A DNA stretch of 42,165 nucleotides from Dehalococcoidia bacterium. GTDB taxonomy: Bacteria > Chloroflexota > Dehalococcoidia > GIF9 > UBA5629. The notes below the pieces were generated by a model that was not told the DNA's origin, ran no database searches, and saw only the letters and a list, made by a program, of their open reading frames with translations. This document shows positions 26,117 through 33,400 of this stretch, in pieces. The stretch lies in the NCBI GenBank assembly GCA_016930155.1, contig JAFGHL010000073.1, positions 1 to 42,165 of the forward strand. Reading direction: 5' to 3'. Position numbers and translations under genes: made by a program. How positions within the stretch are numbered: position 1 is the stretch's first letter; the number at the start of each line of letters is the position of its first letter.

Positions 26117-26400
26117 ATGGACCATTTACGCATCGCTCTTTTGAGCTTAGATACCTGCCCTTGGAGCCGGCCGGGAGGCAGATTGCCTCCAGGCGAGTGA
26201 AGATATCAGGCGCCGCGATCACCGCATAAAAGGGCAGGTTATGCTGGACGCGGTATATCCTTGCTTAAATGTCACGGGAGCCAGGTAAGCCACTTTCCTC
26301 CAAACTGGGAAGAGGTCTGCCACAACGTATTATCCAGCTACGGCAAAGACCACGGATAGATATTGCGGCAACGTTCTACAGCGAGGTATTGCCACCCTGA
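26117..26400 (+). pseudogene. Remnant resembling a GT4 glycosyltransferase
   Basis: This gene-poor stretch has no intact coding region. From the ATG at 26117 one frame reads MDHLRIALLSLDTCPWSRPG, which looks like the start of GT4 (MshA/sucrose-phosphate-synthase-like) glycosyltransferases, then hits TGA at 26198. The same frame later gives PPNWEEVCHNVLSSYGKDHG before TAG at 26357, resembling the end of such proteins, and a shifted frame ends AATFYSEVLPP at 26400. Most of the middle is missing. The assignment rests on short matches by eye. Inverted repeats here (10-bp arms at 26153/26230; 7-bp arms at 26174/26184) leave a structured RNA as another reading. Confidence 0.33.
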
Positions 26401-26407
26401 TCCAGGG

Positions 26408-26713
26408 CTATGCGGATGACCATTTCTCGGCCAGGTCGCCGATAACAGGCAGCTTAAATTTCTGGCCCTGATAGGCCTTCACCATTAGCAGTATCCACAG
26501 CACCAGCGCGAGTATCCATATAATCCAGCCGATTACCGGTATGAAACCGAGGATAAAACAGGCCCCGAACGTTATAATCGACTGCATGGCATGGAACTTG
26601 ACGAACTGACTATCTTTTTCAATCAGGAAAAATATCAGGCCGGTTATCCAGCCGACTACGTAGCACAATAACCCTGCAACATTCTCTTCCATTCCGGTTG
26701 ATGACTTAGCCAT
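26408..26713 (-). CDS. DUF4870/Tic20-like small membrane protein
   Basis: The 101-residue protein has three hydrophobic segments (about 10-28, 42-58 and 60-80), with LCYVVGWITGLIFFLIEKDSQFVKFHAMQS being the typical DUF4870 core, followed by KAYQGQKFKLPVIGDLAEKW. The family occurs widely in bacteria and its function is unknown; Tic20 likeness is structural only. It is transcribed from its own promoter with GGGGGG close to the ATG. Confidence 0.88.
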   Translation of the reverse strand: MAKSSTGMEENVAGLLCYVVGWITGLIFFLIEKDSQFVKFHAMQSIITFGACFILGFIPVIGWIIWILALVLWILLMVKAYQGQKFKLPVIGDLAEKWSSA

Positions 26714-26745
26714 TGCTCAGACCCCCCTCTTCATTTATTACCGAA

Positions 26746-26774
26746 AGAATAGCTGCCCGGCATCCAGGTGTCAA
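26746..26774 (-). promoter_or_regulatory. Promoter of the DUF4870 gene
   Basis: On the minus strand TTGACA (26774-26769) and TATTCT (26751-26746) are 17 bases apart. The start would be near 26739, about 26 bases before the ATG. Confidence 0.7.
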
Positions 26775-26842
26775 CAGCAGGTACCGGGATGTATCGGCCG
26801 GCGGCGTATTTGCATCAACCTTAGAGTTATCAATCGATTGCA

Positions 26843-27952
26843 TTAGAGCTTTTTCTCGGCCCTGATTGCTGCGACTGCTACCAGAGCAATCAATATAACA
26901 CCAACAGCTATAACTACGACTGCCCAGCCCGGTACAAGCTCCGGGGCTGCGACATCCTGAGTAATGCTTGATGGGGCGGATCCCGTGGTAAATGTGAACA
27001 CGGACCCAGCGTCCCCGGGCACAGGTTCCACGGCGGAAGCCTGCCAGAAATACGACGTATCATAGTCGAGCTTGATTGGCAGCGAATATGCGGCTGTAGT
27101 AGTGAAATCCTCCAACACGATATTCTGCAACTGAGCGTCTCTGGCCAAAATAAACCTGTATTTCGTTGTGCCCTGATAGCCGCTCCAGCTGAAAGCCAGC
27201 GGGCTGACCGGGCAACCGGTTGCGCCGCTGGCTGGGCTCAAAGCCTGCAAGCCGTATGAAGGCGTACTGACGGCATATCCAGGCCTGATGCTTATAGGAA
27301 CTGCTTCAGACCACGGACTGGAGATCCACTGGCCTGTGGCAGCTTGCGTGGTGCGCACTCTCCAGTAATAGGTATGGCCCGCCTCCAGGGTCCCGGGCGG
27401 ATACCAGAATGCCGGCGCCGTTGAGTCGGCCGGAACCAGTATACCTGAATCATAAACTTTTAAAGTAAAGAGCGGGTCCCTGGCAATCTGCACCTGATAA
27501 CTGCCTGATAAGCAGTAATCCTCCCAGCGCATGTCCACCGAGGAGTTGCGGCCGGTCACAGTATCCACATCGACCATGTGCTCCGCAGGCTGCTGCGGAG
27601 CAGTGACGGTCAGCGTAATAGACCTTGTCCTGGTGCCCGTGGAATTAACGGCGGTCAATTTATAGGTGGTCGTATAGAGCGGCGATACGGCAGCCTGCCC
27701 GGCCGGGAGCACCTCGCCTAACCCGTGGTCGATATATACGGAAACAGCGTTTTTTACATCCCATGAAACAACGGCGGAAGAAGATCGCTCTATGCCGGAA
27801 GGAGTGACTTTATAATCGCTTATCTCAGGCAGCGAAGACAGATCGACGGACCCCATGCATGGTGATGGGAGCGCCATAGCTGCCAGACACGCGCATAGCA
27901 GAAGCAAACCTGCCATATTATAGAATCTCGATCGATATGTTTTAATACCCAT
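26843..27952 (-). CDS. Secreted, C-terminally membrane-anchored protein with Ig/fibronectin-like domains
   Basis: The 369-residue protein has a signal peptide (MAGLLLLCACLAAMALPSPC), then an Ig-like segment (VSWDVKNAVSVYIDHGLG ... YKLTAVNSTGTRTRSITLTV), then two fibronectin-type-III-like units (YYWRVRTTQAATGQW; SYFWQASAVEPVPGDAGSV). A single C-terminal transmembrane helix (WAVVVIAVGVILIALVAVAA) is followed by RAEKKL, so most of the protein faces outside. No enzymatic motif was found; a surface binding or structural role is likely. It lies 21 bases downstream of the acyl-CoA synthetase gene on the same strand with AGAGGA before the ATG, so it appears to be cotranscribed, an unexpected pairing. 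Confidence 0.8.
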   Translation of the reverse strand: MGIKTYRSRFYNMAGLLLLCACLAAMALPSPCMGSVDLSSLPEISDYKVTPSGIERSSSAVVSWDVKNAVSVYIDHGLGEVLPAGQAAVSPLYTTTYKLTAVNSTGTRTRSITLTVTAPQQPAEHMVDVDTVTGRNSSVDMRWEDYCLSGSYQVQIARDPLFTLKVYDSGILVPADSTAPAFWYPPGTLEAGHTYYWRVRTTQAATGQWISSPWSEAVPISIRPGYAVSTPSYGLQALSPASGATGCPVSPLAFSWSGYQGTTKYRFILARDAQLQNIVLEDFTTTAAYSLPIKLDYDTSYFWQASAVEPVPGDAGSVFTFTTGSAPSSITQDVAAPELVPGWAVVVIAVGVILIALVAVAAIRAEKKL

Positions 27953-27973
27953 CGTCTTATCCTCTGCGAGGGA

Positions 27974-29722
27974 TCAGTCGGAGCTTCTATTTGATTCTTG
28001 CACAATAACACCGCATCTGACAAGGTAATCATGATAGCCGGTAAGCTTGAGCAGAACCCTGGCTGCACGGTTGCCGGAGGTATAGTCATAGTGATTGCCC
28101 GCCAGCTTTACCTGTTCCTCGGTAAAGGTCGTTGTGATGACCGGCTTGCCGTAGCTCTCGATCCACTGGGAGCTGAGCGCCCGCATCAACCTGACGATCA
28201 TATTATTGATAATGTCCAGGCGCGACCTTCCGGTTTTTGATTGAAACGCCTTGCCGCTGGCCAGCTCCAGCAGATCATCCACCAGTAAATCATCGATCTT
28301 GCCCGAGAAACGGGCGGCGATAATCGTGACGGCCAGATCCTCGACCTCCATCTTGCCCTGCAGGCCGAGCACCCACGCAAGCATATCTATCAGCTGCTTG
28401 ATGGCGGTCTCAGTTTTATATACGTTGCCCGACTTTATATCTTCAATAATCGGAATTATGGCTCTCAGGGCGCCATCCCTTTTAGCCAGGTCCTCCGGCG
28501 ACATCTTCTGTTCCTGACTCGAACGCTGCTGGAGCAGCAGGTTGCCGAAAAGGGTAAAGCCGCCGAAACCCATGAATATAAGCGAATCAACAGTTTCCAG
28601 CTCCAGCAGCCTGGCAGGCGCCGTCAGATAGGCGACGAAATTGCGGTCGCCGGCAGGGTCGACCGGGTTGGCATGGCTCCACCTGGGCGGAAAGATATTA
28701 TTAAACTCCTCAATTGTTTTTTCAGGCAATTTAACCACATTCAGTCCGCCCTCTTCGCAGGCCTCGGCGCAGAGCACACCATAGCTGCCTCCCGGGGTGA
28801 TGATAGCCACATTGCGCCCCCTGGGCAAAGGCTGGGTCAGACACCCGATGGCGACATCGAGCATCTCCTCGGGGCTATCGACCCGCATGGCGCCCATTTT
28901 TTTAAAGGCCGCGTCATATACAGCATCGCTACCCGCCATGGCTCCGGAATGCGATCTAATAGCCTCGGCCGCCGCCGCCGTTTTTCCCGGCTTCAACACG
29001 ATAACAGGTTTATTGCGTGTGACTTCGGATACTATATCCATGAACCTAGCGCCGTCATTGAGACCCTCGATGTAGGTCATGATCGCTTTAACCCTGGTGT
29101 CCTTCCCGAAGTAATCGATATAATCCTCAATCTGTACATCCGCTGCGCATCCGCAGCTTACGTAATGCGTGAAACCGACGCCCCGTTCGTATCCGGCCAC
29201 TACCACCGCGGCGCCGACGTTACCTCCCTGCGAGACAAAAGCCAGCGGCCCATCCCTGACCAGCAAAGGCATCATAAAAGCTGCCAGAGAAGATGACGAG
29301 CTCCAGTAGCCCATGCAGTTGGGACCGATGAACCTGATATTGCCACTGCGCGCTATGGCCAGCACCTCGTCCTGGAGTCTCTTCCCTTCCGGACCTATCT
29401 CCGCAAAGCCTGCCGAAATGATGACCGCAGATTTCACTCCCTTCTTCATACAATCCCGCATAACTCCCGCCACGTGTTCGGCCGGTATGGTGAAAACGGC
29501 CAAGTCTACGGGTCCCGGGATATCTGTCACCCTGGGATAAACCGTCAGCCCCTGTATCTCGCTCTCTTTGGTATTTACAGGATAAATAGGCCCCTTAAAG
29601 CTATGGATAAGGCTGGTGACAGTGGAAAAACCCCACTTGTTGCGGTTATTTGTGGCTCCTATGTGGGCGACCGAGGCCGGGTTAAAGAGTGGATCCAATT
29701 CCCTGATAATATCTCTGTTCAT
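27974..29722 (-). CDS. ADP-forming acyl-CoA synthetase, alpha-type (CoA-binding and ligase domains only)
   Basis: The 582-residue protein has a CoA-binding Rossmann domain (about 8-130, SVAHIGATNNRNKWGFSTV, IYPVN, FIGPNCMGYW), then succinyl-CoA-synthetase-like ligase domains with GPLAFVSQGGNVG and the phosphorylated histidine H258 in RSHSGAMAGSD. In ADP-forming acetyl/acyl-CoA synthetases this half carries out acyl transfer and His phosphorylation, while a separate ATP-grasp beta subunit binds the nucleotide. No ATP-grasp domain is present here and no beta gene is adjacent, so the partner is elsewhere or the protein is not a complete synthetase. It is the first gene of a short operon with the surface protein. 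Confidence 0.87.
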   Translation of the reverse strand: MNRDIIRELDPLFNPASVAHIGATNNRNKWGFSTVTSLIHSFKGPIYPVNTKESEIQGLTVYPRVTDIPGPVDLAVFTIPAEHVAGVMRDCMKKGVKSAVIISAGFAEIGPEGKRLQDEVLAIARSGNIRFIGPNCMGYWSSSSSLAAFMMPLLVRDGPLAFVSQGGNVGAAVVVAGYERGVGFTHYVSCGCAADVQIEDYIDYFGKDTRVKAIMTYIEGLNDGARFMDIVSEVTRNKPVIVLKPGKTAAAAEAIRSHSGAMAGSDAVYDAAFKKMGAMRVDSPEEMLDVAIGCLTQPLPRGRNVAIITPGGSYGVLCAEACEEGGLNVVKLPEKTIEEFNNIFPPRWSHANPVDPAGDRNFVAYLTAPARLLELETVDSLIFMGFGGFTLFGNLLLQQRSSQEQKMSPEDLAKRDGALRAIIPIIEDIKSGNVYKTETAIKQLIDMLAWVLGLQGKMEVEDLAVTIIAARFSGKIDDLLVDDLLELASGKAFQSKTGRSRLDIINNMIVRLMRALSSQWIESYGKPVITTTFTEEQVKLAGNHYDYTSGNRAARVLLKLTGYHDYLVRCGVIVQESNRSSD

Positions 29723-29781
29723 ATTGTCGGCCCTCGCAGTCCATTAAGTCGGAATATTCCAGCTACAAATTAAAAAATGCC

Positions 29782-29810
29782 TTGAGATTCAAAGCATCAT
29801 GCTATATAAT
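29782..29810 (+). promoter_or_regulatory. Promoter of the first nitronate monooxygenase-like gene
   Basis: TTGAGA at 29782-29787, 17-base spacer and perfect TATAAT at 29805-29810. The leader would be about 97 bases; it is AT-rich and holds no recognised riboswitch. Confidence 0.7.
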
Positions 29811-29913
29811 AACACCCCGATAGGTGTCCGACAAATTCAATTCGCTCGTTATTATCTTTATCATATACGTTATTTATTACGATGCCTGCAACTAATTTCA
29901 TAAGGAGCAAACG

Positions 29914-30966
29914 ATGATTAAAACCCGCATGACCGATCTGTTCGGATGCAAACACCCCATCATGCTGGCGGGTATGAACTGGGTGACGACTCCGGAGCTG
30001 GTGGCCGCAGTCTGTAACGCGGGAGGCCTGGGCATATTCGCCACGGCCAGATGCACTCCCGAGGAAACAAGAAAGGGCATCAATGAGATCAGGAAGCTGA
30101 CGGACAAGCCTTTCGGCATCAACCAGCTATTGATCTTGGGGCAGGTGGCGCGGGACACCATCCAGGTAGCCATTGAGGAGAAGGTCCCCGTAATCAACTA
30201 TACCCTGGGCAAGCCATGGTTTATCGACGAGGTACACAAATACGGCGGCAGGGTGATCGGCACAACTGCCTTCGTCAAACACGCCATCAAGGCCGCCGAG
30301 CTGGGATGCGACGCCATCGTAGTTACCGGCGCCGAGGCCGCCGCGCATGGCGAAGAGGCCTCCACACTGATCATGCTTCCCATTGTCGCAAGTAAGGTAA
30401 AGATACCTATCATATCGGCCGGCGGATACGGCGACGGCAGGGGCCTGGCGGCGGCTTTATCCCTGGGCGCCAGCGCCATCTCCATGGGAACCCGCTTCGC
30501 CCTGACAAAGGAAAGCACGGTGCATGAGCACTTCAAGCAGCTCTGCCTCAAGGCTACAGAGAATGACACGATCGTGAGCACCAAATTCGACGGCATGCGC
30601 GGCCGCGCTCTTAAAACACCCGTTACCGAGCGTATCGCCAAGGGCGGATTCCCGCTGGTTGAAGCTTTCAGGGGCGCTTACGAAACCAAGCAATTGTTCA
30701 ACCTGAGCTGGCCGAAATTTATCGGAATGAGCTTTTCCATGATGGGATCGGACGACCAGCATCCCCTGTGGGTGCAGGCGCGCCAGGCCGCAGGCTATCG
30801 CCGCCATACGCTGGCCATCTACGACGGAAATATGAAGGAAGGCATATATTTTGCCGGGCAAATACTGGGCGCCTGCAACGACGTGCCCACGGTGGCAGAG
30901 CTCATCGACAGGATCATGGTCGAGGCCGAAGCAACCCTCAAGAAGACCTACTCCATGCTGGCCTGA
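29914..30966 (+). CDS. Nitronate monooxygenase/FabK-like FMN oxidoreductase (copy 1)
   Basis: The 350-residue TIM-barrel flavoprotein begins MTDLFGCKHPIMLAGMNWVT, the usual start of the 2-nitropropane dioxygenase family. AVCNAGGLGIFA binds near the flavin phosphate, VTGAEAAAHGEE has the conserved histidine region, and GGYGDGRGLAAALSLGAS with MGTRF is the phosphate-binding motif. Members oxidise nitronates, or act as enoyl-ACP reductase or other FMN/NAD(P)H reductases; in strict anaerobes a reductase-type role is more plausible than use of oxygen. AAGGAG stands before the ATG. The gene has its own promoter and terminator and is related to two further copies at 31.0-33.2 kb. Confidence 0.87.
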   Translation: MIKTRMTDLFGCKHPIMLAGMNWVTTPELVAAVCNAGGLGIFATARCTPEETRKGINEIRKLTDKPFGINQLLILGQVARDTIQVAIEEKVPVINYTLGKPWFIDEVHKYGGRVIGTTAFVKHAIKAAELGCDAIVVTGAEAAAHGEEASTLIMLPIVASKVKIPIISAGGYGDGRGLAAALSLGASAISMGTRFALTKESTVHEHFKQLCLKATENDTIVSTKFDGMRGRALKTPVTERIAKGGFPLVEAFRGAYETKQLFNLSWPKFIGMSFSMMGSDDQHPLWVQARQAAGYRRHTLAIYDGNMKEGIYFAGQILGACNDVPTVAELIDRIMVEAEATLKKTYSMLA

Positions 30967-30986
30967 GCGTGTATTTAGCCAACAAA

Positions 30987-31012
30987 AAAGGGGAAGCTTA
31001 AGCTTCCCCTTT
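30987..31012. terminator. Bidirectional terminator between two convergent flavoprotein genes
   Basis: A perfect 26-base palindrome centred at 30999/31000 (half AAAGGGGAAGCTT) is flanked by A-rich sequence on the left and T-rich sequence on the right, so it can stop transcription from both sides. Confidence 0.88.
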
Positions 31013-31037
31013 ACGTTTTAATGCAACTGGTACGGTG

Positions 31038-32018
31038 TTATTTCAGACGCGAGCCTTTCAGCAGGGCCTCCGCATCTTTTACCATCCGGTCCAGCAGCTC
31101 CTTGCAGCTGACTACGTCGTGGATGAGGCCGATGGACTGCCCCACCGGCATCAACCCCGCCTCTATATCGCCCTCGTCCCAGATAGCGGTCTGGCGCAGG
31201 CCGGACAGGAAAGGAGCCAGTTCGTTAAGCGTGGCATGCTTGGCTTCCATATCCTGGATCTGCTTCAGGATATCGTTCTTCATGGCGCGCCCCTGGAATC
31301 CGATGGTCTTGCCGTAGAGCAAAGTATCGAACTCCTGGCGACTGATAAGTTCCTGCTTGACCTTCTCATTCATGCGGCACTCTTTGGTGGCCATGAACCT
31401 CGAGGCCATCATGACGCCTTCTGCACCCAGCACGATTGCCGCAGCCAGGGACCTGCCATCAGCTATGCCTCCGGTTGTAATAACGGGGATTTTGACCGAC
31501 TCCGACATGCGTGGTGTGAGCACCATAGTGGTCACGTCGTCCATCAACGGATGTCCACCCTCTTCCACGCCAGCCGCGATAACGGCATCATACCCGGCAT
31601 GCTCCGCATGGACGGCATGCCTGACCGAACCAAGCTTGTGAATGAATTTACATCCGGCGTCATGAGCGCGTTTGATAGCATCCGGCCCGAAAAATTTATC
31701 CACCGGCGTGCCCGATATCTCGAACGCCGGTACCTTCTCAGCGACACAGGCGTCGAACCAGTCCTGATACATCTCTTTGGTAATGCGAAAAGACGGCAGC
31801 AGGGACAGGTTCACGGAAAACGGCTTGTCTGTTTTTTCCCTGACCTCCCTGATGGCCTGACGTATCTCCTTGCCATCCTTGTAATTGGCGGAAGTGATAT
31901 TCCCCAGTCCGCCCGCATTGCTGATGGCAGCGCAAAGATCAGGTTTGCACAGCCACATCATACCGCCGCACATGATCGGATGTTTGATGCCAAATAGTTC
32001 GGTCATTCTGGTTTTCAT
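31038..32018 (-). CDS. Nitronate monooxygenase/FabK-like FMN oxidoreductase (copy 2)
   Basis: The 326-residue protein shares the family layout: MTELFGIKHPIMCGGM, ISNAGGLGNITSA, AAGVEEGGHPLMDD with the conserved GGH, and GGIADGRSLAAAIVLGAEGV. It is shorter than the two flanking copies and differs more from them; its GVEEGGH context is closer to the enoyl-reductase/NMO type than the AAAHGEE context of copy 1. AAGGAG lies 6 bases before the ATG. It is transcribed alone, opposite to both neighbours, from a promoter at 32057-32085. The substrate is unknown. Confidence 0.86.
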   Translation of the reverse strand: MKTRMTELFGIKHPIMCGGMMWLCKPDLCAAISNAGGLGNITSANYKDGKEIRQAIREVREKTDKPFSVNLSLLPSFRITKEMYQDWFDACVAEKVPAFEISGTPVDKFFGPDAIKRAHDAGCKFIHKLGSVRHAVHAEHAGYDAVIAAGVEEGGHPLMDDVTTMVLTPRMSESVKIPVITTGGIADGRSLAAAIVLGAEGVMMASRFMATKECRMNEKVKQELISRQEFDTLLYGKTIGFQGRAMKNDILKQIQDMEAKHATLNELAPFLSGLRQTAIWDEGDIEAGLMPVGQSIGLIHDVVSCKELLDRMVKDAEALLKGSRLK

Positions 32019-32056
32019 CTCTCTTCTCCTTTGTCAGCCGATATAAAATTTGGGCG

Positions 32057-32085
32057 ATTATAACACACGGATCAGCTTAAGGTAA
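32057..32085 (-). promoter_or_regulatory. Promoter of flavoprotein copy 2
   Basis: On the minus strand TTACCT (32085-32080) and TATAAT (32062-32057) are separated by 17 bases; the start would lie about 32 bases before the ATG. Confidence 0.62.
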
Positions 32086-32108
32086 AGTTGACTAATCAAT
32101 CAATCATT

Positions 32109-32137
32109 TTGACAGCGGCAGTCATTTTTGAGATTAT
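32109..32137 (+). promoter_or_regulatory. Promoter of flavoprotein copy 3
   Basis: TTGACA at 32109-32114, 17-base spacer and GATTAT at 32132-32137 (four of six bases match). It is divergent from the copy 2 promoter; the two -35 boxes are only about 23 bases apart, so a shared regulator could act on both. Confidence 0.55.
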
Positions 32138-32174
32138 TAACGTTTGATAATACTAATAATGGAGGTTTGAACTC

Positions 32175-33203
32175 GTGAAAACCAGAATTACAGAGCTCTT
32201 CGGAATAAAACATCCCATTGTGTTATCGGGAATGGCCTTCGTCAGCCTGCCCAGGCTGGTTGCGGCGGTCAGCAACGCGGGCGGCCTCGGCATTTTCAAC
32301 AGCGTTGCTAACTCTCCCGACCAGCTCAAGGGGATTATCCAGGAGATCAAGGCGCTGACGGACAAACCTTTCGCCATTAATGTCACCCTCATCTTCCCCA
32401 ATGGAAAAGAGAATGCTGAGATGGCGCTGGCCGAGAAAGCCCCGATCATCAACTTCGCACTGGGTAAGGGCGACTGGATCATAAAGCAGGCGCATACCTA
32501 CGGAGGCAAGGTCATATCCACGGTAGCCACGGAACGCCATGCTATCAAAGCGGCCGAACAGGGCGCTGATGGGATTATAGTCACCGGCCACGAAGCCGCG
32601 GCTCATGGGGGCGACGTGGGATGCATGGTGCTGCTGCCTCTGATCGCGAGCAAGGTAAAAATACCCATCATCTCCGCGGGAGGGTACTGCGACGGGCGCG
32701 GGCTGGCTGCAGCGCTGGCCATGGGCGCTGACGCCATTGCCATGGGCACGAGATTTGTGGTCACGCAGGAATGCGACGCTCACCCCAACATCAAACAGAC
32801 CGCCATGAAAACCCAGGCGGAAGAGACGATCTATTCGGCAGGCATCGACGGCCTGCCCGGGCGCTGGTACGCCAACAAGCGCGCTCTGGAGATGGCCAAC
32901 AGCAATACATCATATATGGAAGCGTTAAAGGCAGGCTGGGCGATGAGAAAACAGGTGGATACCCCGGTCTGGAAACTGCTTATCGGAAGCCTTCAGAAAC
33001 GAGGTGTCCAGCAGCTGGCGCAGCAGGCCATCGGCATCGATGCGCTGGGTAAAATCCTGGACGATGGCGACCTGGAGAACGGCGTGGTGCCGTTCGGACA
33101 GGTCGTAGGCCGCATACGCGACCTGCCCACCTGCCAAGAGATCATCGAACGCATCGTAGCCGAGGCCGAGGAAACCATCAAAGGGCTTCAAACCAAGCTT
33201 TAA
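32175..33203 (+). CDS. Nitronate monooxygenase/FabK-like FMN oxidoreductase (copy 3)
   Basis: The 342-residue protein resembles copy 1 closely: MKTRITELFGIKHPIVLSGM, VSNAGGLGIFNS, VTGHEAAAHGGDVG and GGYCDGRGLAAALAMGAD with MGTRF. It starts with GTG at 32175, supported by GGAGG 9 bases upstream and by alignment with the other copies' MKTR/MIKTR starts. The C-terminal third (GVQQLAQQAIGIDALGKIL ... VVGRIRDLPTCQEIIERIV) matches the lid region of copies 1 and 2. It has its own divergent promoter and a strong terminator after it. Confidence 0.87.
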   Translation: MKTRITELFGIKHPIVLSGMAFVSLPRLVAAVSNAGGLGIFNSVANSPDQLKGIIQEIKALTDKPFAINVTLIFPNGKENAEMALAEKAPIINFALGKGDWIIKQAHTYGGKVISTVATERHAIKAAEQGADGIIVTGHEAAAHGGDVGCMVLLPLIASKVKIPIISAGGYCDGRGLAAALAMGADAIAMGTRFVVTQECDAHPNIKQTAMKTQAEETIYSAGIDGLPGRWYANKRALEMANSNTSYMEALKAGWAMRKQVDTPVWKLLIGSLQKRGVQQLAQQAIGIDALGKILDDGDLENGVVPFGQVVGRIRDLPTCQEIIERIVAEAEETIKGLQTKL

Positions 33204-33277
33204 ATCGCCACAGCCGGCCGGCCGTTTAATAAGTGCTCGCAGATACAGACAAGCTCTGACGATCAACATATTCTGTC

Positions 33278-33315
33278 ATAATCAGGGACGGGCCTGCAGG
33301 CTCGTCCCTGATTAT
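33278..33315. terminator. Strong hairpin terminator after flavoprotein copy 3
   Basis: Arms 33278-33290 and 33303-33315 (ATAATCAGGGACG and complement) pair perfectly, and the inner bases can extend the stem. The right side continues TTATTATCC, so termination of the plus strand is likely; A-rich sequence before the stem would also serve the minus strand. Confidence 0.75.
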
Positions 33316-33400
33316 TATCCTCAGCAGGTTACTCCCCTCATATCGCTCCATTGTGCTAATATCTTTATGTATTTCAAGCAGTATTTTTGGGAGTAAAACA

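Noticed and set aside
26153-26239. A structured non-coding RNA with 10-bp closing stem and inner hairpin
   Set aside because: The stem is real in sequence, but no promoter or known RNA motif was found and coding remnants in one frame explain the region as well; kept only as an alternative in the pseudogene entry.
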